A stretch of 64,000 nucleotides of DNA from an uncultured Verrucomicrobiae bacterium (GTDB lineage Bacteria > Verrucomicrobiota > Verrucomicrobiia > Limisphaerales > AAA164-E04): assembly GCA_943788245.1 (NCBI GenBank), contig CALSPN010000008.1:25872-89871 (forward strand), written 5' to 3'. Numbering within the stretch: position 1 is the first letter of the stretch; each line of letters begins with the position of its first letter. The notes beneath the pieces were generated by a model. The model had not been told where the DNA came from. It searched no databases and worked only from the letters and a program-made list of their open reading frames with translations. Both the position numbers and the translations under genes were made by a program. Of this stretch, positions 9,392 through 20,015 are shown piece after piece.

Positions 9392-12300
9392 TTACTTCAA
9401 TTCTCTGAAACCTTGCATCACTCGTTCTCTCAGATCATCAAAGAAGGTATAAAATACTGGAACAACGAGCAGGGTCAGGATCGTGGCTGTTGTCATGCCG
9501 CCAATCAAAGTCAGACCAAAACTCTTGTAGCTCAGACCTAGCTCGGTTGGCTCACTGAATGTCAGCGGAATCATTCCAATGATGGTGGTCAGGGCTGTCA
9601 TCAAGATCGGGCGAAACCGGCGATCTGCAGCCTTCAGTAGAGCTTCTGTCCGCTCAAGCCCTTGTTGTCTGAGCCTGTTGACGTAATCCACAAGGACGAT
9701 CCCATTGTTCACGACGACACCAATGAGCAATATCGTACCGACAAATCCCAGAACATCGAGATCCTTGCCGGTCAACCAATGGCTCCAAACCACGCCTATT
9801 CCAGCGAGTGGAATGGTCAGGATAATTGAAAGTGGAAGCACAAAGCTTTCGAATAGAAATCCCATCAGCAAGTAAATGAACAAGACAGAAACCATAGCTG
9901 CAAATTGAAGGTTTTTTAATGGTTTCATTGGTGGACATATCGTTTTGGCTGATTCCGAATGAAACGCCCTCGGGGTAAATCCATTTGATTTGTCAGTTCT
10001 TTTATGGCCGCGTGGGTCTCCTTCGCCAGCTCCGGAGCAAGGTCGACCGTGATGCTTCTGTTGATGCGCTTATTGCGCCGACTGATGCCATCAGATGACT
10101 CCAGCATTTTGACATCCGTCAGCGTTGAAAGTGGTACTGAATTCCCATCTCGAGTGGGAACCTGAAAATTCGAGAGATCGGTGAGACGTTCTCGGTCGTC
10201 TTCTTCAAACCGGATCCGAACAGGGATTTCCCGTCCTTCATAGTGAAAGCGCGGCAATGTTTGCCCTCTCAAAGCATAACCAACCATTCCTGCAACAAAT
10301 TCGGGGTTCACGTTTGACGATTCAGTCCGATTTCGATCCACGACAAGGGCCAGTTCATTGGCTGATCTTTCCTGTCCACTGCGTATACCTATCACACCTG
10401 GTAGCGCCTCCAGCACCGGTTCGAGATCAGTAGCAATCTTTTCCAACACACCGGCATCGTCACCTTCCAGATGGAGGACATGCACTGTTTGTCCCTTAGC
10501 CTCTTCATTCTGGCTTTCCTTACCGCTCCGCAATTTAACCCCGGCCATTTTGGGTAAGTCCTCTAGCACTGATTTAGCCATTTCAGTTGCTGTTAACTGA
10601 TTGTCCTCTTCCATGTCCAACCAGCCTTCAATGTTTCCGCCGCGGCCAAAATGCATCATCATGAAACCGCTAAGTTTTAATTCTTCCTTTTTGGCTTTCA
10701 TGATTTCTTCAGCCTCTTGAAAATATTCAGCGGTATCTTCGAATATGGCTTCTCTTGACATTTCGACGCCAATTTGAAAAGAGGCTCTATCTTCTTCCTG
10801 ATTCGGCGAAAATTCAATTTCTCGAAAAATAATGCCGTAAGATAATCCCATCACCAATGCCAGCAAAATCACCAGATCCATTCTTCTTCGAAGGAAAAAG
10901 GAAAGGCAGGCGTGGTAGATTCGCTGCCATTTTTCCATGGAAACCTGGTATGTCTTCTCAAGGATCCGGTCAAACAAACGATGCACCTTGACCACGCGCG
11001 ATCTGTTTGGACCATTTTTGCGTGACCTCAAGGTTAAAAATACACTGAGCGGTATGAATACAAGAGCAACAACAAGCGATGCACCGAGAGCAACCGAAAT
11101 TGGGAGAGACAGTCGCATGAGAAAAAAACTGAGCTTCACCTTCGACGAGTGAAACAGGAAGGAAAACGATGACGGTTGTCAATGTCGCCATGGTAATCGC
11201 AAGCGCTATTTCCTGAGCGCCGCGAATACATGCTTCACGCGGTGGCAGTCCGTCCTGTATGTGTCTGTATATATTCTCTGCGACAACAACAGAATTGTCT
11301 ACCAAAAGCCCGACGCAGATCACCAATCCCAGAATGCTGAGCATGTTCAAGGTTTCTCCTGCGAAATACATGACGATCAGTGCCATCAAAAGACTGAAAG
11401 GAATAGAAAGACTCACAATCATGGTCAGCCGAAACCTCCGAAGGAAAAAGAATAAGACAAGTCCAGCCAGCAGGCCTCCGATTTCTCCACCTTCAATTAG
11501 ACTGAAAATGGAAGAACTGACCATCCTCCCCTGATTAAAAAACAGCTCCATGTCCATCGTTTCGAAAAGTGGATTTGCACGCATTTCCTCCAGTAACGCG
11601 TCCAGCTTTTCCCCAACCTCCACCGCATTAGCTTCGCCCTCCTTGAATACAACAATAGCAGCTGCGGGCTTTGCGTTGACTCTTACACTGAAGTCTTTCT
11701 CAGGTTCCTCATACCTTATCCTGGCGACGTCCTTCAATTTGAGTTGATCGTTGATTGGACGGTTCCGGAAATCCTCCAAGCTTTGATAACTGGCCACAGA
11801 TCGAACAAGAAATTTCTTGTCTGATTCAAAAACATGCCCGCCTGCCATGGTGAAGTTGTCTTGACCCAATTCCTGCGCCAGTTGGTAGATATTCAAGCCG
11901 AATGCGTCCGCTTTCTGTTTGTCGATTTCAATAATCACTTCCTTTTCAAGCAGGCCATTGAGTTCAACATTTGCTATACCATCGATTCGAGATATGGGCA
12001 GGATGATCTTTTTTTCAATCAGAGAATAGTAATCAGCCATGCTGGGATCTATCGCAACTCCCAGAATGGCGACCGGAATGCCGGATGGATCATGCTTTTG
12101 AATAAAATATCGCTCCACATCTTCAGGAAACCTTGCACGGGCACGTTCCATGCGGTCCCGAACCTCTCGGTAAGCCACGGCTATATCCGTTTTAGATTTG
12201 AATTTCAAAAAAGCACTCGCACCACTTTGACCTGATCTGGAATTGATACTTTCCAGATGCTTGACCGTAGACAACTCCTCCTCCATGGGTTTGGTGATCT

Positions 12301-12523
12301 TCTCCAGCGTTTCTGCCGCTGGAGCATCTGACCATGGAACGTAAACGCTGAGAAATTTTGTTTCATATCCTCTAGGGAAAAGTTCCATTGGAAGTCCCAG
12401 GGCTGAGATCAATCCCACAACGATGATCGAAAGTAGCAGAACAAATACGGTTACCCTTCGATCCAGTGAAAATCTTGCCAGGCGGTTTGACATGGCTTTT
12501 GAATTTTCAATATTCGGTTTCAT
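9392..12523 (-). CDS. RND efflux permease 2 (AcrB/HAE1-like), frameshifted
   Basis: This is the second RND permease of the operon, about 1040 residues once three extra bases are removed: T7 read from the minus strand near 11122, GGG near 9985, and A6 near 9912. The N-terminal helix (VFVLLLSIIVVGLISALGLP), the porter domains, the TM block with VGLLVDNSVVVAENIY (the acidic proton-relay helix) and the second half with LIGVVVNNGIVLVDYVN are all present. RND pumps are trimeric proton antiporters that expel drugs, metals or envelope components with an adaptor and an outer-membrane channel. It begins 4 bp after permease 1, so the two are co-translated. Substrate unknown. Confidence 0.82.
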
Positions 12524-12527
12524 GGGG

Positions 12528-15500
12528 TCAGCTTGTTAAGGAAGTCATTTTGACCTTGCGATCAAGCAGGTGGTAAATGGTGGGCACCACGATCAAAGTC
12601 AGGATCGTGGAAGAAATTAGTCCAAAGATAACAGCTATGGCCATCGGCGTGCGAATCTCAGCTCCGTCACCCAGTCCAATTGCCATTGGCAACAAGCCCA
12701 AGACAGTCGTTGCCGTTGTCATTAAAATAGGTCTAAGTCTTACAGAACAAGCCTTCAGAATGGCTTCCCTGGGAGCGATTCCTCTGGCTCGGAGGAGGTT
12801 CGTGTAATCAACCAGAACGATTGCGTTATTCACAACAATCCCGACCAACATTATCAAGCCCAGAAAAACAACAATAGACAGACTGGTATGGGTTACGATC
12901 AAGCCCAACACCGAACCGACAAATGCCAGCGGGACTGCAAACATGATAATGAATGGCTGGATGAGTGATTCAAATTGTGAAGCCATGATCACATAAACCA
13001 AGAAGATACTCAGTCCCATTGCCAGCAATAGACTGGTCTGGCTTCTTTGCCATTCTTCACTCTGGCCAGTAATGAAAAAGTTCATGTCAGCAGGCCATTT
13101 GATACTGGTGCTCAAAGTCTCGCTGATTGTTTTTACCGCTGTTCCAAGGGATGCGCCGCCTAGGTTAGCCTGAATCAGTGCCACCCGCTTTCCGTCTACG
13201 CGGCGAATTTCACTCGGGCCTTCGCCAATCTGGTAGTCAGCAACTGCTCGCAATGGGATTGGCTGAGTTTCACCTGGATTGACAATGAGGTCGCCAATAT
13301 CCTCAATTTCTTCACGATCCTGTTCACCTAATCGTGCAATGATAGGGATACGTCGATCTTTCATATTGAATCGTGTCGCCTCATTTCCTTTGATGAGATC
13401 GCGCACCAATTCAGCGACTTGGCCTATATTTAGACCATATCGAGCCAAACGAGCGCGATCATATGTGATCTGGATTTCCGGGGCCCCGCTGCGTAAAGTC
13501 GTCTCTACATCGGCCAGTTCCGATAGGTCACCAAGGGTTTGTTCCGCTTCACCTGAAATGGTTTTCAGTTGAGCAAGATCGTCTCCATGGATTTCAACAC
13601 TGACAGGTTTGCGTGTGCTGAACAAGACCGGACGTGTCACACGGAATTTTAAGTCAGGCACATTTTCCAATAATTCGCGCACGTTCTTCATGACACGTTT
13701 TTCACTTTCAATGGGATTGTCCTCTGGATTGATGAGGATCTTGAATCTGGCCGAATGCTCCCCTTCATCGGATCGCTTGATGTTTGCGATATCGTATCCG
13801 AAAGTAGTCAATACGGATTTGATTTCACTTTGCTCTTTCATCAGTCTTGACTCCACATTTGAAAGAACCCGAACCGTCTCCTCCAGTGGCGTTCCCACGG
13901 GAAGGTTCATTTCAAATGTGATTTCACTTTGATGTACTTCGGGCAGCAATTCTGTTTCCAGGGTCAACCCGATGAATATCGTTACAATCATAGCGCCGCA
14001 CACCATGCCAATCACACTTGCCGGTCGGTCCAAGGCATACTCCAGCCATCTTGGGTATTTTTTGACGAGCCACTTAATCCCTGCCTGAGTCAAGACCAAA
14101 GGCCATTTCACAAGCATACTCCCAAACTTTCCAAGAATCGGAATGAGCCCCCTGATCAGAAATGAGGTAATATTGCCCACCGTGCCCGCAATGCATTTAC
14201 CCAGAAATTCCATTGCTAATCCCAATAAGCATTTGATTAATGCATAAGGTAGAAGAATCCATTTCCACGAGGATCGCATCCAATCAACGTCACTTCTGAA
14301 ACCTTGCCATGCATCCCATCTTTTCCAGCTCACGGTCGAAAGTTCTTTTTCCTCAATCTCAGGAATAGAGCGACTTGCAAGCATGGGAATGAAGTAAACG
14401 GCTACCATGAGAGACGCGAGTAGAGATATGACGACCGCCATTCCCAGATCACCAAAAATCTGACCTGCTATACCTTCCACGAAAATCATGGGCAGGAAAA
14501 CGGCGATCGAAGTGAGCGTGCTGGCTGTAACCGCGCCTCGCACCTCACGCGCGCCTCGAATCGCTGCCTGCTTCAGATCGTCTCCTTCCTGAATGCAGCG
14601 ATAGATTGATTCCAATACGACAATGGAAGAATCTACCAGCATACCTACTCCCAAGGCGAGTCCGCCAAGTGACATGATGTTGAGGGTGACCTCTGATAAG
14701 TTCAATGGAGCAAAAGTAATCAAGATACTTATTGGAATGCTCAAGGCTACAATGAGGGTGCTTTTAATATCTTTAAGAAACAGGAACAGGACAATGACGG
14801 CCAGCAGGCCACCTATGATGGCCGTCTGTCTGACTTCTCGAATACTGTTTTCGATGAAAATAGACCGATCCGCTACCACCTCCAGGCGCGCTCCTTCTTC
14901 TTTGAATAATCGAGCCGCCATGCGTTCTGGAAACATGAATGACATGGCAGGGTTCATCTTCATCATCATCTTCATGAACGGTGACAGCTCACCCTTCTCA
15001 ATCTTTCCAACACTGCGACCGACAGCCTCTGAAACAGCCACGATATTGGCATCGGCTTCTTTGTATATATCGACCTGAACGCTTTCCTTTCCGTTGGTTC
15101 GTGTCAAGATTTCACGGTCTTTGTGAGATCGGTAAACCTTTCCCAAATCTCGTATGCGTATTTCGCCTGTGGTATCTCGCCTGACGATTGTGTCCTCAAT
15201 CTGACCTTGATCTACAAATTCATTCAGAGTGCGCACCATGTATTCAGTGCGTCCCTTCCTGAACCATTTCCTCCGGCCACATTGATATTTTCCTGTGACA
15301 ATCGAGAAATGACTTCTCGAATGGAAAATTCCTGTTCGCTTGAGGGCTTCTTGATCAAGCATGACATGGATTTCTTCTTCCAAACCCCCACGAACCCTGA
15401 CCGCTGCCACCCCCGGTGATTGGTTCCAGTTCCCTCCGGATCTGAATTTCAGCCAGACGCCGCAAACGCCTGAGCCCAATCTCTCCCTCGTAGCGAACCC

Positions 15501-15968
15501 CCTCGCCAGAAAGGCTGAGTTCCATGATCGGGTCAAGCGATGGATCGAAATGTAAAATCAGAGGTTTTTTCCACTTCCTGAGGCAGGAACACTTGATCCA
15601 GTTTTTTCAAGCGTATCCTGAGCTGCCTGCGACATGTCGGTGCCCCAGATGAATTCGAGTGAAACGTCACTTACCCCTGCACGGCTGACACTGCTGATCT
15701 CATTCAGGCCATTGACAACCCCGAGAGCTTCTTCAACAGGTCGGCTCACTTCATTCTCTACTTCTTCCGGAGCAGCTCCAGAATACTCAGTCCTGACTGT
15801 GAGGGTGGGGTAATTGAGCTCTGGCATTAACGTCACCGGCAGGCGTTTGAACGAGAAAAAGCCAAACACAACGGCGGCTATGAACACCATTAATACCGCA
15901 ACAGGACGATCTGTTGTGAAATGCTTGATTATTGTTGAGTCAGGCTGAGGCATGTGCAATCGATTCAA
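12528..15968 (-). CDS. RND efflux permease 1 (AcrB/HAE1-like), frameshifted
   Basis: This is the first RND permease, about 1145 residues. The N-terminus (VLMVFIAAVVFGFFSFKRLP, then YPTLTVRTEYSGAAPEEVE) and the rest lie in the same frame, separated by a disrupted part. Removing one base at each of three sites (A6 near 15605, A6 near 15568, G5 near 15412) restores LEPITGVAAVRVRGGLEEEI. Three more (T4 near 15327, GG and GGG near 15265-15275) restore NVQEGRTEYMVRTLNEF. Each trio sums to three bases, which explains why the flanks share a frame. The proton-relay helix VGMLVDSSIVVLESIY and the later IMLVGIVVNNAIVLVDYTN are present. The start overlaps the adaptor stop by 4 bp. Confidence 0.82.
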
Positions 15969-17176
15969 TCCCTCGATGACTCTGAGTCAGATGTTTGAGG
16001 CAAAGTCACGGGAATTTCCTGATTTGGGTTTTCATCCGTATCACCCGGCAATTGAACCCTACTTCCATCCTTGAGCCCGGTTTGTCCTGCGATGACGATT
16101 TGATCCCCTTGTTTCAACAACGAAATGGGTTCGACATTTTCAGCGTCTTCCAACCCTGCATTGAGCAGGACCCTTTCGACCTCATTGTTTGCTTTAACGC
16201 GAAAAATAAACCGTTGTTCTCCGTCATAGAGAATTCCTTTTTTGGGGAGCAATAGCGCATCAGGTTTGGATGAAGTGATGATGGAGCCATCGACATACAT
16301 GCCGGGTAGAAGCGGACCGACATCCTGAAAACCCACCGTTACTTTAATCATTCCCGATTTGGATTCGACAACAGGAGCAATTCTTGCAACGTAACCATTG
16401 AACACTTTCTCTGGAAACGCGGTGGATTCGATTCTCACCACCTGGTTTTCCTGGATCTTACTGAGGGCTTTTTCGGTGACATACAAACGTGCCACGATGG
16501 AGTCAAAATCGATCACGGTGAAAAGATCCTGACCAGCACTGACCTGATCACCTACCTTTACCATTCGTTGTGTGATTTTCCCATGGATAGGAGCATGAAT
16601 TTGAGTGTAGCCAAGCTCCCTCTCAGCATCCTGAAGGTTTAGTTCAAGCTGCTGAAGCTGAAACTTAGATTGACTGAAGACTTGATCACTGATGAGGTTC
16701 TGCGCATGCAGGGATTTCTGTCGCTCATATTCCTCGCGTGATTCAAGAACTTGGTTCTTGGCCTTTGAAACCTGAATGGTCTGTATATCATCATCAAGTT
16801 GTAATAGCAAATCACCTGCTCTGACCTGACTGCCTTCCTCAACAAGCAGACCCTTGACTCGGTTGGAGGTTCTCGCCAGCACATTGACTTCGCTTTCAGC
16901 CTCCAGATTGCTGGATGCTTTGAGAACGCTTTCGATCGGACCCAAACCCAAAATTGCAACTTCGACAGGAATGGTCGGTTTTTCCGAAGGATCGTTCTTC
17001 GTTTTATCTTTATCCCCGAAGCCCAGCTTTTCGCAAGAAATGCCCGATATGCAGAGAATCGCCAACATCAGGCAATGCACAGATTGCCTCAATGACCAAT
17101 GACTCCCTCTGCTTTCTTTCAAGTAGTTTGTAGGTGGATGTGGTTGATAATTTGGATAATTCAATTGACCTGGCAT
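15965..17176 (-). CDS. RND periplasmic adaptor lipoprotein (membrane fusion protein)
   Basis: This 403-residue membrane-fusion subunit links RND permeases to an outer-membrane channel. A lipobox-like CISGISC follows a hydrophobic stretch (about residues 34-48), so it is probably a lipoprotein. A long 26-residue N-terminus precedes it. The lipoyl half-motif VLARTSNRVKGLLVEEGSQV is followed by a coiled-coil hairpin (about 125-185), then the second lipoyl half with IHAPIHGKITQRMVKVGDQV, a beta-barrel (PGMYVDGSI) and a membrane-proximal domain. It is the first gene of adaptor-permease-permease, overlapping permease 1 by 4 bp (ATGA). No TolC-like gene lies nearby. Confidence 0.88.
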   Translation of the reverse strand: MPGQLNYPNYQPHPPTNYLKESRGSHWSLRQSVHCLMLAILCISGISCEKLGFGDKDKTKNDPSEKPTIPVEVAILGLGPIESVLKASSNLEAESEVNVLARTSNRVKGLLVEEGSQVRAGDLLLQLDDDIQTIQVSKAKNQVLESREEYERQKSLHAQNLISDQVFSQSKFQLQQLELNLQDAERELGYTQIHAPIHGKITQRMVKVGDQVSAGQDLFTVIDFDSIVARLYVTEKALSKIQENQVVRIESTAFPEKVFNGYVARIAPVVESKSGMIKVTVGFQDVGPLLPGMYVDGSIITSSKPDALLLPKKGILYDGEQRFIFRVKANNEVERVLLNAGLEDAENVEPISLLKQGDQIVIAGQTGLKDGSRVQLPGDTDENPNQEIPVTLPQTSDSESSRD

Positions 17177-17394
17177 GAAAGCATTTAAGTTGTTCTGGGT
17201 AATCTTTCTTCGCGACTAAAGCCTACAAATCATGATGTTGGAACTTGCTAGACAATGTGGCCCATTTCAAGTTGTTTTAACTAAGATGATGATTCGGTTG
17301 TCCATTTCTCAGCTGGATTATTACCTGCAAACGAAGCGTCAGACGAGTGTGCTGCACTAAATTCCAACCAGCAGTGCCTTTTCCTGACAAGAAG

Positions 17395-17426
17395 AAAAAA
17401 CCGGATGCTTGGTAACAAGTATCCGG
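17395..17426 (-). terminator. Intrinsic terminator of rpsB-tsf
   Basis: On the minus strand an 11-bp stem (CCGGATACTTG pairing with CAAGCATCCGG, one G-U pair, GTTAC-type small loop) is followed directly by six T residues. It lies about 40 bp after the tsf stop and is the expected end of the rpsB-tsf transcript. Confidence 0.88.
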
Positions 17427-17468
17427 TGTGTTTCAAAATACTATCCCTAAATAGTGGGAATGCTCAGG

Positions 17469-18311
17469 CTACTCATCAGTTTCACCAACCTGGAAACGAA
17501 GGAATCGTCGGATAGAAATCTCGTCTCCGAGTTCTTTACTCGCCGATGCCACGTGTTCCTTGATTGAAATGTCCCCGTTCTGTTTCACGAAACCCTGATC
17601 AACCAGACAGATATTCTGGAAAAACTTTTCCATTTTTCCTTTCAGGATCTGCTCAACTGCTTGAGCAGGCTTGTCCTTGAACTGTTCAGCTGCGATTTCT
17701 TTTTCTTTAGCGATCAAATCGGGATCGACACTTTCGCGGCTGACACAGGTGGGGTTGGCAGCTGCAATTTGGAGCGTGATATCTTTGACCAAACTCTTGA
17801 ATGCATCCTGACTGGTTGTCTCATCTTTGCCCGCTCCTACTTCTACCAAAACACCTACTTTGGCGCCGGTGTGAATGTAAGCGGCAACCATTCCGCTACC
17901 TTCAACTTCGAGTGTGGAGTGACGGCCGATTTGGATATTTTCTCCCACTTTGGTGACTTGACTGGTTCGAATTGCTTCGAAGTCTGCCTGTGGTTCCTCA
18001 ACGAGTGTTTTTTGCTACGCCACTGCAAAACTCGCGGAAAGAATCGTTTTTTGCCACGAAATCAGTCTCGCAATTGACCTCAACCAAGAGACCCAGTTTG
18101 CCATCAGGTCGAATGTAGTGAGCGATGACACCTTCATTGGCGGCGCGTCCAGCTTTTTTAGCTGCGGTGGCGACACCTTTCTTGCGGAGTTCATCCACAG
18201 CGGCATCCAAAATCGCCATTAGTAGCGGTCAGTGCCTTTTTACAATCCATAAGTCCCGCGTTTGGTCATGCGGCGTAATTGGCCAACGAGAGCTGCGGTT
18301 ATTTCTGCCAT
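17469..18311 (-). CDS. tsf: Translation elongation factor Ts, frameshifted
   Basis: EF-Ts regenerates EF-Tu-GTP and is essential. The start at 18311 gives [19 protein letters not shown]. Removing one base near 18265 (GGG) restores LMDCKKAL, one near 18228 (GG) restores [12 protein letters not shown], and one at the A6 run near 18013 restores VAKTLVEE. The repaired protein is about 279 residues and includes the EF-Tu contact signature [16 protein letters not shown] and the dimerisation and C-terminal domains. The three shifts return to the starting frame exactly, as three single extra bases should. A cell needs this gene, so it serves as an internal control that such shifts in this window are sequencing artefacts. 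It lies 77 bp after rpsB and ends at a terminator. Confidence 0.92.
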
Positions 18312-18388
18312 AAATATTCAGTTTCTATTCCAGATCGTTATGTTGATGCCATTTCCTGACCTGGAAGCCAGGGAATGGGAAAGAATGA

Positions 18389-19327
18389 TTATGCGGTTGG
18401 TGCGCCAGTTTCGTCCTTGGAAGCCTCGGGAGCCTCAGGTTCAACGGGAGCAGTGGTAGCTTCTGGTGCAACTGGTGCAACTGGTGCAGCTGGTGCAGCT
18501 GGTGCAACTGGAATTTCTGGCTCAACCGGTTCAGCAGCAGTAGCTTCTGACGGAGGAGGTGTCACAGGTGCGACAGCTGGGGTTTCTACCTCTGCTGTTT
18601 CCGTTGCTGCAGCTTTTTCAGTAGATTCAGCAGTGCTGGCCTGTCGTTCGCTTCGGCTGAGTTGAAGCTTTTCTTGGATCGCTGTGAGGATCACACGAAT
18701 TGAGCGAATAGAATCGTCATTCCCTGGGATTGGGTGTGTTGACAAGGTCGGGTCGCAGTTTGTATCTACAATGGCAACGATTGGAATATTCAATTTACGC
18801 GCTTCTGCCACCGCGTTGTGTTCACGTTTGAGGTCAATGATGAAAATGGCATCAGGGTATTTATCCAAGTGACGGATACCATCCAAATTGCGATGCATGC
18901 GGGATGCCTCACGGCGAAGCATGGATTGCTCTTTTTTGCCGTAATCGTTCAGAGTACCATCTTCCTCCATCTTCTCGATTTCCTGAAGACGTTTGAGAGA
19001 CTTTTTGATGGTTTTGAGATTGGTCATCATTCCGCCCAGCCAACGTTCAGTAACATAAGGTTGACCACAAGCGGTGGCTGCTTCCTTGGTCGCGGCCTGA
19101 GCCTGCTTCTTGGTTCCCACAAAAAGCACCTTACCTCCCTTGGCCACAATCTTGGATAGAAAGTCGGTTGCTTCCTGCAAGAGAGTTGTGGTTTGGTTGA
19201 GATTGATAACGTGGATCCCGTTGCGTGCCTCAAAAATATAAGGCTTCATCTGAGGGTTCCAACGACGGGTTTGATGACCGAAATGGACACCAGCTTCCAA
19301 TAATTCTTTAACGCCTAATTGACTCAC
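18389..19327 (-). CDS. rpsB: 30S ribosomal protein S2 with a long C-terminal extension
   Basis: This is ribosomal protein S2, needed for late assembly of the small subunit. The signature regions [20 protein letters not shown] at the N-terminus and [13 protein letters not shown] followed by [11 protein letters not shown] are present, and the core ends near residue 228. A further tail of roughly 80 residues made almost only of Ala, Pro, Val, Glu and Thr follows; typical S2 is 230-260 residues in total. Part of the tail is encoded by a 9-bp tandem repeat. The start is a GTG at 19325-19327, since no ATG is available that preserves the conserved N-terminus. It is the first gene of rpsB-tsf. Confidence 0.93.
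   Translation of the reverse strand: MSQLGVKELLEAGVHFGHQTRRWNPQMKPYIFEARNGIHVINLNQTTTLLQEATDFLSKIVAKGGKVLFVGTKKQAQAATKEAATACGQPYVTERWLGGMMTNLKTIKKSLKRLQEIEKMEEDGTLNDYGKKEQSMLRREASRMHRNLDGIRHLDKYPDAIFIIDLKREHNAVAEARKLNIPIVAIVDTNCDPTLSTHPIPGNDDSIRSIRVILTAIQEKLQLSRSERQASTAESTEKAAATETAEVETPAVAPVTPPPSEATAAEPVEPEIPVAPAAPAAPVAPVAPEATTAPVEPEAPEASKDETGAPTA
18463..18511. repeat. 9-bp tandem repeat inside the rpsB tail
   Basis: Five consecutive copies of CTGGTGCAA or CTGGTGCAG plus a partial sixth, in phase with the rpsB reading frame. On the coding strand they encode alternating VAP/AAP tripeptides. Slippage in this tract would lengthen or shorten the S2 tail without shifting frame. Confidence 0.9.
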
Positions 19328-20015
19328 TTTTTTATTTTTCCATTGGTTTCCGGTTCTTGGGTCAATTTCTGAGCCCGCACCGTCCCGCGGAACACGGGAT
19401 TTGATTCGATGTGATTGTGGTCACCCAGACGCACTCACGTCCTGGATTTTCCGACCGTTATCATCGTATTTCCTTATTTCGCATATCGTTTGAAAAGCGA
19501 AAAGAGCGGGAAAAGTAACAAAAATATCCTTTCTAGCAATGATTAATTGCAATTTTTCGCACTTCCGAAAGTCCTTATTCATGGACGAGTTTGCGCCATG
19601 GATGCTCATCGCGTCGGAGATGATGTCATGAAATGATGGTGGAAAGTTGACTCTTCCCCAGGCCTTGACATCCTTCTTGTATCATTAGGACTTGTTTTGA
19701 TGAGGGGATATTTTTCCTGTCTAGAGGATTTTGACTGCCATACGTTAACTATTATTGCGTTGGTATTCGAAGTTGCTTTAGCCGTCTTCTCAAGCTCTTT
19801 TGCTGAGGGGTATTTTCGCAGCCTCTGCACTTTTCCTTCCGAGGTGGCTATTGGTAGATTCGGTGAGCTATCTATCTTGAAGAGAGGGTTTAAAGTATGA
19901 ATCCAAAGCGGCGGTGCTGGCTTTTTTTCCTTGCGTTCAGGGCTTTGAGCTAAATCAACGGATAAGTCTCAAAATAAGCTCGATTTAGAGCCTAGATGGG
20001 ACAAAATCCTTCCTC
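19328..20015. other. Intergenic region between rpsB and the sulfatase gene
   Basis: This 688-bp region lies between two divergent genes and must hold both promoters. The rpsB side contains a small hairpin in the presumed leader at 19383-19399 (TCCCG pairing with CGGGA around a 7-nt loop). It could be a ribosomal-protein leader element, but I see no match to a known one. A 19-codon ORF at 19898 (MNPKRRCWLFF start) precedes the sulfatase. No convincing longer gene, no clear sigma-70 promoter and no mobile element was found. Confidence 0.5.

Noticed and set aside
14623..15078. 151-codon plus-strand frame
   Set aside because: Antisense to RND permease 1; Arg/Ser-rich shadow.
18375..18665. Collagen-like open frame (GATGATGAAGAAGATG pattern) on the plus strand
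   Set aside because: It is the antisense of the rpsB Ala/Pro tail; the Gly-x-y look is caused by the 9-bp repeat.
19606..19900. Overlapping short frames on both strands between rpsB and the sulfatase
   Set aside because: No recognised domain, no ribosome site, and they shadow each other.
19898..19954. 19-codon frame MNPKRRCWLFF before the sulfatase
   Set aside because: Could be a leader peptide or broken signal sequence, but it is too short to support, and the sulfatase has its own signal peptide.
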